A stretch of DNA of 29,720 nucleotides, taken from a virus. Below the pieces are notes generated by a model, which saw only the letters and a program-made list of their open reading frames with translations, ran no database searches and had not been told where the DNA came from. Position 1 is the stretch's first letter. Each line of letters begins with the position of its first letter. Where the stretch lies: positions 1 to 29,720 of IMG/VR virus record IMGVR_UViG_3300032241_000853, one strand, 5' to 3'. Positions 27,561-29,720 of this stretch are shown here, piece after piece. The position numbers and the translations under genes are program-made.

Positions 27561-28517
27561 TTAACTGCTCTGCGAAGATAGGTAATCTGAATAATACTTC
27601 CAAATGAAACCTCCGCAGGTCTTTCTTCTTATACCTTTTATGGCTGCATATATGTTACTGTCAGATATATTTAGAGATCTTCCAGCTAACTTTGCGTTTT
27701 CCCAAATATGTACTAATGTATTTGTTCTTATGTCTATTTGACAAATTTTATCTTTACAGTCACTTATTTCATATTCCCATTTAAACCCTTTGTATTTTAA
27801 TATCCTACCTTTACATACTGCAGATATCTTGTTCTTATCTAATCTAAGGCTTTTGCAAGCTTCTGTTATACTACTCCAAGTTTTAATTACCTTGAGAGTT
27901 TTAAGACAAATTTGATTTATCTTTAAACCGGTGGTATTGATAGTCTTTTTAATATCATCCAATAAAGGTTCGTCAAATTCACATTTATACCTAAAATAGT
28001 AGCCCGATACTTTATGCGTTTTTGTACGACAAGCTCCACTAACAGAAGAAGGATGTCTGTTTAAATAACTAGCCGCTACTTTTGTGGAAGGAAATTCCAT
28101 AAGCCTAACGCCATTTTCTCCATACATAACAACTGATTTACCACTCGATTCACTTTGTCTTATTTTTGTCTCTTTTGAGACAACTCTAGGTATATCATCA
28201 TACCCAGGAAGTACTAGATTTAACCCCAACTTAAAATCCAATACATTATACCTATCACCAAACATGCGTTCCATCTTTAACATGTCCCCTATAAACCCTT
28301 CCCATATAACTTCATACATGTGATTTTCCGAACCATACTTCTTAAGTGAATTGTGTAATTTAACCTGAGCTTTACAGTTGTAGTTTTTGTAATGAAGCCA
28401 TCTATTTTCTATTTTCATACAGGTACTCCCTATATAAACTCTTCCACTAGGACTCGTTATCTTGTAGACCTTCCCTATTTTTTCTTTTTTGGTAGGATGC
28501 TTTAACTCTTTCATCAA
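27561..28517 (-). CDS. GIY-YIG homing endonuclease with three NUMOD1-like repeats
   Basis: A 318-residue free-standing homing endonuclease. The N-terminal GIY-YIG domain reads GKVYKITSPSGRVYIGSTCMK (the Y-I and Y-I-G strands), followed by RWLHYKNYN with the conserved arginine and E88 (MERMFGDRYN). C-terminally three NUMOD1-type DNA-binding repeats follow: VVMYGENGVRLMEFPSTKVAA, ICLKTLKVIKTWSSITEAC and ICQIDIRTNTLVHIWENAK, each ending in an xGxxWKY-like strand. The enzyme should cut DNA at a specific site and spread by repair. It sits between recA-like and exonuclease genes, both intact or nearly so, thus no intron is evident. Two ATG codons at the start; either may be used. Confidence 0.88.
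   Translation of the reverse strand: MMKELKHPTKKEKIGKVYKITSPSGRVYIGSTCMKIENRWLHYKNYNCKAQVKLHNSLKKYGSENHMYEVIWEGFIGDMLKMERMFGDRYNVLDFKLGLNLVLPGYDDIPRVVSKETKIRQSESSGKSVVMYGENGVRLMEFPSTKVAASYLNRHPSSVSGACRTKTHKVSGYYFRYKCEFDEPLLDDIKKTINTTGLKINQICLKTLKVIKTWSSITEACKSLRLDKNKISAVCKGRILKYKGFKWEYEISDCKDKICQIDIRTNTLVHIWENAKLAGRSLNISDSNIYAAIKGIRRKTCGGFIWKYYSDYLSSQSS
27574..27605 (-). promoter_or_regulatory. Promoter of the 5'-3' exonuclease gene
   Basis: Minus-strand TTTG (27602-27605), 20 bases, then TATCTTCG (27574-27581), followed 23 bases later by the exonuclease ATG. Same -7 and spacing as at 15264. It overlaps the last codons of the homing-endonuclease gene. Confidence 0.6.
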
Positions 28518-28611
28518 TTCTTGATTTATTTTTCCAGTAATATTTTTTACTGTACAAACGCTGACGTTCTGCTAATATTTCTTTTGGTATATCCTTTTTT
28601 AACCTTCCCAT
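28447..28611 (-). CDS. Small basic protein, 54 aa (uncertain)
   Basis: Starts MGRLKKDIPKEILAERQRLY and is very rich in lysine and arginine (KKYYWKNKSRIDERVKASYQKRKN). The pattern recalls the basic KxYYxKNKxxI repeats found beside or fused to phage homing endonucleases. It overlaps the homing-endonuclease start by 71 bases in another frame, which is longer than other overlaps here, so it may be a spurious frame or a remnant of the mobile gene. Confidence 0.35.
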   Translation of the reverse strand: MGRLKKDIPKEILAERQRLYSKKYYWKNKSRIDERVKASYQKRKNREGLQDNES

Positions 28612-28623
28612 GAGCGTTTGTAC
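28552..28623. repeat. 11-bp inverted repeat upstream of homing-endonuclease gene
   Basis: GTACAAACGCT (28552-28562) and AGCGTTTGTAC (28613-28623) are perfect reverse complements, 50 bases apart. They lie within the 146-base gap between the recA-like gene and the endonuclease gene, overlapping the uncertain small frame. Could be a mobile-element boundary, a hairpin or an operator. Confidence 0.5.
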
Positions 28624-28663
28624 TAGTAATAAATATAAATAAACTAAGAATAAAAAATAAGAA

Positions 28664-29720
28664 TTAATCTTCTTGTTCTATTAAATCTGGATAAGGAGTT
28701 ACATTATCCTCATTTTCTTCTGTAGCTTCTACAACTTTAAAATTAGTATCACCTAATATTGAAAGCCACTCATGTTTGTGTTCTTCTTTGTATTTGTTAA
28801 TTGCTGCAGGTGTATCCTCTATGAATCCATAATCGGTCATGATTATTTTAGAACTTGCTGTAGAGTTAGTGATGTGATTCTTCATCACAGCTACTTTAGT
28901 CCTCTTAGCAAAGGTAATAGATTTAGTGTTTTTCACTGCATCTATATTTGAAACCCCGCTATTTGATATATTACCATAAGCAATAGCCAAACTGGCATCG
29001 AAATACAATGTAGATCCACCCTTAGCAATTCTTTTGGGTTTATCTACAGGGGATGTAGGAAGTTGAATACCTTGCTTATTGACTACTATTAAGGTATTTG
29101 TATATGGTGAGGTTGACTTTCGTGACATAGGAAAATGATGATTTACAAAAGATCCCCAGGTAAGGTTACTAGCTGCGCTATTCCATCTCGCATCATTTTT
29201 ACCCATGCTTACAGACATGTCAGAAGGTAGACTACCCATCGAGTCAATACAGAAAGTAATATTATAAGGAAGCTTTCCGTTAGATTGCTCTTTAAGTATG
29301 TCAAGAATGAATGCCCCGGTTGTTTCTATGGTTGGGCATATTAATCTATCAGCATAAATGAAGTCTCCAGTGTGCATCACCTCCCCTGTCTCTTCATCAA
29401 CAGTCTCGTCTACTTGAAAACCTAGTTTACGAACTCTATCCCAAGAGAATTTCATTTCATTAATAATGAAAACTACTAAATCGCCTTGCTTCTGGGCACC
29501 TGCTGCCGCTTCAAACAATGTGGTACTCTTACCTGTATCACTCAGACCTATTAAAAGCGTTATGTGCCCTTTAGGTAATCCAGGTAATCCTACTGCTTTA
29601 GAGAAAGCTGGGCTAACCGGAATCCATTCCTGCGGTTTAAACACAGAGTTGTTTGAGAGGTTGTGTGACTTCTTGAATTTGTTTAATAACTCACTGTTGA
29701 ACTTACCATTCACCGCTTGG
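28664..29720 (-). CDS. uvsX: RecA/UvsX-like recombinase (5' end cut by window edge)
   Basis: About 350 residues of a RecA-fold recombinase that would pair and exchange DNA strands. The core is present: FKPQEWIPVSPAF (N-terminal signature shared with Bacteroidota phage recombinases), Walker A GLSDTGKST (residues 56-64 counting from a GTG at 29713), INEMKFSW, Walker B FCIDSMGSL and L2-like NKQGIQLP. The C-terminus is acidic. The frame stays open upstream to the window end, so the true start is probably outside and the GTG is unlikely to be used. Family choice between RecA and UvsX is not certain; gene name is tentative. Confidence 0.85.
   Translation of the reverse strand, partial: QAVNGKFNSELLNKFKKSHNLSNNSVFKPQEWIPVSPAFSKAVGLPGLPKGHITLLIGLSDTGKSTTLFEAAAGAQKQGDLVVFIINEMKFSWDRVRKLGFQVDETVDEETGEVMHTGDFIYADRLICPTIETTGAFILDILKEQSNGKLPYNITFCIDSMGSLPSDMSVSMGKNDARWNSAASNLTWGSFVNHHFPMSRKSTSPYTNTLIVVNKQGIQLPTSPVDKPKRIAKGGSTLYFDASLAIAYGNISNSGVSNIDAVKNTKSITFAKRTKVAVMKNHITNSTASSKIIMTDYGFIEDTPAAINKYKEEHKHEWLSILGDTNFKVVEATEENEDNVTPYPDLIEQED

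Noticed and set aside
1-29720. CRISPR array, insertion sequence or attachment site
   Set aside because: No set of regularly spaced repeats, transposase gene or integrase gene was found on either strand.

Overview
The window looks like part of a large tailed-phage genome (or a prophage of one) from a Bacteroidota host. It is AT-rich, and every supported gene is on the minus strand with very tight packing (many ATGA or TAATG stop/start overlaps). Several upstream regions carry a Bacteroidota-type promoter, TTTG-N19-21-TAnnTTTG or TATCTTCG, rather than -35/-10 boxes. I saw no clear Shine-Dalgarno sequences. No capsid, portal or terminase genes are present, so this is the replication, nucleotide-metabolism and accessory part of the genome. 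The phage and host assignment is inferred from gene content and promoter type.

Read in transcription order (right to left), positions 29720-23381 hold DNA and RNA metabolism: a RecA/UvsX-like recombinase cut by the window edge, a free-standing GIY-YIG endonuclease, a 5'-3' exonuclease, an RNA ligase of the DRB0094/Rnl5 type, a deoxynucleoside monophosphate kinase and a DnaB-type helicase. Positions 23298-19539 hold the two class I ribonucleotide reductase subunits; the large one is interrupted by a 373-residue LAGLIDADG intein placed directly before the catalytic cysteine. A strong hairpin terminator and a new promoter follow. Next come a small membrane protein, dUTPase, several small proteins, a possible nucleotidyltransferase-fold protein, and a family A DNA polymerase with a proofreading exonuclease domain.

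Positions 15295-12758 form a chaperonin unit with its own promoter: GroES, two small proteins, GroEL, then a hairpin. Positions 12730-8326 hold zinc-ribbon and coiled-coil proteins, a Cas4-like PD-(D/E)XK nuclease with four cysteines, a GT4-type glycosyltransferase, a tRNA-like element lacking a recognisable anticodon arm, and a lone ABC-exporter membrane domain without an ATPase. Positions 8323-1 hold accessory genes: a second GIY-YIG endonuclease overlapping thyX, a predicted exported outer-membrane beta-barrel protein, a metallophosphoesterase, tandem small paralogues, a small lipoprotein, a second glycosyltransferase and the start of a possible Imm5-like protein.

The genes fit a virus that makes its own dNTPs (RNR, dUTPase, ThyX, dNMP kinase), copies and recombines its DNA (PolA, helicase, exonuclease, RecA-like, Cas4-like), repairs RNA (ligase), helps fold protein (GroEL/ES) and may alter host surfaces (glycosyltransferases, beta-barrel, lipoprotein, ABC membrane domain). 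Three homing elements sit in or beside the core genes. I saw no wholly new multi-gene system. The best candidates for novelty are the tRNA-like RNA, the ATPase-less ABC domain beside it, and the repeated promoter motif.
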